Assembly: GCF_000714715.1 (NCBI RefSeq)
Contig: NZ_JMFO01000003.1
Span: 62,001-126,000, forward strand
Reading direction: 5' to 3'
From: Candidatus Magnetobacterium casense
GTDB lineage: Bacteria; Nitrospirota; Thermodesulfovibrionia; Thermodesulfovibrionales; Magnetobacteriaceae
Length of the DNA stretch: 64,000 nucleotides
The notes under the pieces were generated by a model. That model saw only the letters and a program-made list of their open reading frames with translations, had not been told where the DNA came from and did no database searches. The position numbers and the translations under genes were made by a program. Shown here piece by piece: positions 61,595-64,000 of the stretch; position 1 is the first letter of the stretch; each line of letters starts with the position of its first letter.

Positions 61595-62876
61595 AACCGT
61601 AGAGGGCACGCTGCACGGTCTTGATGGCACATAAATCCGCACACATACTGCATACCTCCGACTGTGCAGGCGGCATGTGAGAGCGCATGGCACGAACCTT
61701 GTCGGGATTAAAGGACAGGGATATCTGCCCTTCCCAATCGAGCTTTTTCCTGTAGCGCGCCATCTGCCTGTCCCTGTCTATGGCTGACTGTATGCCCTTG
61801 GAAATATCCGCTGCATGGGCCGCTATCTTGGACGCTATAACACCCTCAATAACATCGTCAATATCCGGGAGCCGGACGTGCTCCGAGGGGGTAACGTAAC
61901 AAAGGAAATCCGCCCCTGCTGCCCCGGCTATGGCCCCTCCGATGGCCGAAGTTATGTGGTCGTAGCCAACGCCTACGTCCGTCACCAACGGCCCCAGGAC
62001 GTAAAACGGTGCCCCGCTGCACAACGACTTCTGCAGCTTGATGTTCATCTCCACCTGATGCAGCGGAACGTGTCCGGGACCCTCGATAATGCTCTGAACT
62101 CCGTGTTCCAACGCCGTCTTTTGCAACTTGCCAAGCGTGATAAGCTCCTGCACCTGTGCCCTGTCCGTGGCATCGGCCAGACAGCCCGGACGCAGACCAT
62201 CACCAAGACTCAGGGTGAGGTCGTATCTCTTGGCCAGCTCCAAGAGCCGGTCGTACTGCTCATAGAGCGGATTTTCCCTGTTGTTGTAGACCATCCACTC
62301 AAGCAGCAGCGACCCACCGCGACTTACGATATCCAGCTCACGTCTCTGTGCCTTGAGGTGCTCTATGGCGCTGAGTGTCAGTCCACAGTGGACGGTGACA
62401 AAGTCCACGCCCTCCTTAGCCTGCAACTCTATGACGTCAAAGAGGTCATCGGCAGTCATCTTAAAGATGTTGCCATGTCGCTCGATGGTGGCAACGGCGG
62501 CCTCGTATATGGGCACCGTGCCAATGGAGACGGGGGATTTTTCGGTGAGACTCCGGCGCAGCTCCCTGATTGGTCCGCCGGTTGAGAGGTCCATCACCGC
62601 ATCCGAGCCGTACTTTACCAACATGGCGAGCTTGACCAGTTCCTCTTCCACTGATACGTGGTCCTTGGACGTGCCGATGTTGGCATTTATCTTTGTGGTC
62701 ATCCCCTTGCCAATCCCCAGCGGCTTGATGTTGCGGAGCGTGTTTCTGGATACCACGGTGTAACCATTGGCTATATCGGCTGAGACTGTCTCTGGTGATA
62801 GTCCTTCGGCAATTGCTACCTGTCTGATCTCTTCGGTTATTATACCCTTGCGGGCCTCATCTATTCTCGTAATCAT
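61593..62876 (-). CDS. thiC: ThiC, HMP-phosphate synthase
   Basis: 427 residues, the shorter bacterial/archaeal form. Radical SAM-type enzyme turning AIR into hydroxymethylpyrimidine phosphate for thiamine. Motifs: TKINANIGTS, AVMDLSTGGPI, FVTVHCGLT, SRGGSLLLEWM, LSLGDGLRPG, EGPGHVPLHQV, YVTPSEHVRLP and the C-terminal cluster site CSMCADLC. Overlaps thiE by 4 bp. A TPP riboswitch, if any, would lie upstream of thiG outside the window. Confidence 0.97.
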   Translation of the reverse strand: MITRIDEARKGIITEEIRQVAIAEGLSPETVSADIANGYTVVSRNTLRNIKPLGIGKGMTTKINANIGTSKDHVSVEEELVKLAMLVKYGSDAVMDLSTGGPIRELRRSLTEKSPVSIGTVPIYEAAVATIERHGNIFKMTADDLFDVIELQAKEGVDFVTVHCGLTLSAIEHLKAQRRELDIVSRGGSLLLEWMVYNNRENPLYEQYDRLLELAKRYDLTLSLGDGLRPGCLADATDRAQVQELITLGKLQKTALEHGVQSIIEGPGHVPLHQVEMNIKLQKSLCSGAPFYVLGPLVTDVGVGYDHITSAIGGAIAGAAGADFLCYVTPSEHVRLPDIDDVIEGVIASKIAAHAADISKGIQSAIDRDRQMARYRKKLDWEGQISLSFNPDKVRAMRSHMPPAQSEVCSMCADLCAIKTVQRALYG

Positions 62877-63490
62877 AGTGACTCCAAATATTTTTTTGTC
62901 GCATCAAAGACACTATCACCTGACAGTATCCCAGAAATGACGGCAATGCCGTCAGCCCCGCTCCCCATAACATCCCCAACGTTGTCCACCTTGATCCCTC
63001 CGATGGCAAACACGGGAACCTTGACCTTTTTCCTGACCTTCTGAAGCGTCTCTATTCCCACGGGGGCGCCGTACATCAGCTTGGAGGGCGTTTCGTAAAC
63101 CGGCCCCAGCGTTATAAAATCGGCCCCCTTCCTGGCCGCCTCCGTTGCCTCATCCAGGCTGTGGGTTGACTGACCTATTAGCACATTCTCCCCCACCAGC
63201 CCACGCACCACCGGGATCGGCATACTGCTCTGCCCCAGGTGAACGCCATCGGCCCCCACCAGGAGCGCCACGTCAACCCTGTCGTTGATAAACAGTTTGG
63301 CGCCATACCTGGCTGACAGTTCCCTGAGTTTCGTTGCAAGGGCCAACACCTCCCTGCCGGTCATGTCCTTTTCCCGCAGTTGCACGGCCTTAAGTCCCGC
63401 CCTGAACGCCTCCTCAACGGCCTCCTCAAGCGGGACTTTGGCAGTCTTCCTGTCCGTGATCAGGTACAGCCTGAAATCAATCGTCTGCAT
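62873..63490 (-). CDS. thiE: ThiE, thiamine phosphate synthase
   Basis: 205 residues. Joins HMP-PP and the thiazole phosphate. TIM-barrel motifs: LYLITDRK, VQLREKDMTGREVL, LFINDRVDVALLVGADGVHLGQ, IGQSTHSLDEA, ITLGPVYETPSK and VFAIGGI. Full length. Lies 9 bp after thiG and overlaps thiC, so the three form one operon. Confidence 0.96.
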   Translation of the reverse strand: MQTIDFRLYLITDRKTAKVPLEEAVEEAFRAGLKAVQLREKDMTGREVLALATKLRELSARYGAKLFINDRVDVALLVGADGVHLGQSSMPIPVVRGLVGENVLIGQSTHSLDEATEAARKGADFITLGPVYETPSKLMYGAPVGIETLQKVRKKVKVPVFAIGGIKVDNVGDVMGSGADGIAVISGILSGDSVFDATKKYLESL

Positions 63491-63499
63491 GATTTATAG

Positions 63500-64000
<501 letters not shown>

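Overview
The window is a 64 kb piece of a Gram-negative chromosome with mixed housekeeping and accessory genes. Lipid A synthesis (lpxB), an MlaA-type outer-membrane lipoprotein, cytochrome cd1 nitrite reductase with haem d1 genes, a NasA-like molybdoenzyme, an eight-haem cytochrome c, chemotaxis and flagellar functions (MCP, FliW) and pseudaminic acid synthase point to a motile, respiring diderm. The gene style would fit Nitrospirota, possibly the Magnetobacterium group, but this is an inference from content; there is no rRNA gene to prove it and I see no tRNA.

Layout. 1-6.5 kb: two large secreted NHL-repeat proteins on the minus strand, with a damaged VapBC and an intact HicAB toxin-antitoxin pair between them. 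6.5-12.5 kb: MlaA, a LmbE-like deacetylase, a K+ channel, hisA, hisF (with an unusual insertion) and a CPBP protease. 12.8-22.5 kb: trpE-trpG-(Uma2 nuclease)-trpD, then an oxidoreductase/aminotransferase pair likely making the 3-amino sugar of lipid A, and lpxB. A single-gene restriction-modification enzyme has been inserted between the pair and lpxB. 22.6-32.5 kb (minus): a nitrite reductase/haem d1 cluster (Usp, radical SAM-PCP_red, nirS, nirN-like, nirJ, nirF, fused siroheme decarboxylase, an unknown gene). 32.8-37.9 kb: rsmE, fliW, SprA-like metalloprotease, then glycosyltransferase, HAD phosphatase and ABC-2 export permease. 37.9-39.8 kb: an AAA ATPase/TOPRIM-like pair resembling phage-defence modules. 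40-45.2 kb: nitrate reductase-like molybdoenzyme, histidine kinase, pgsA-like gene, PDZ/radical SAM DUF512 protein. 45.2-48.9 kb: an AT-rich insertion carrying one 995-residue protein. 48.9-57.6 kb: aroE, ion transporter, octahaem cytochrome, pseI, MCP, Cys-rich periplasmic protein, hybrid kinase. 57.7-60.4 kb: actin-like protein, receiver-like protein and MinD/ParA ATPase. 60.6-64 kb: a frameshifted Rpn-type gene and the thi genes thiG-thiE-thiC.

The strongest candidate for an undescribed system is the 45.5-48.5 kb gene. It fuses a TIR domain, a nucleoside-diphosphate-kinase-like domain that keeps the catalytic histidine context, and a GlmU-like nucleotidyltransferase. It sits in an insertion that split DUF512 from aroE and is bracketed by an ~84 bp direct duplication of the junction, so its insertion history can be read from the sequence. 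The actin-like/receiver-like/MinD trio is the second candidate.

Three dispersed repeat families run through the window: a MITE-like element with GTATCCTCTT ends (four copies plus a remnant), a G-rich element containing strong GC hairpins (about ten copies, several beside the defence-type insertions and one translated into the nirF N-terminus), and an element with GTCTGAACC inverted ends (two copies).
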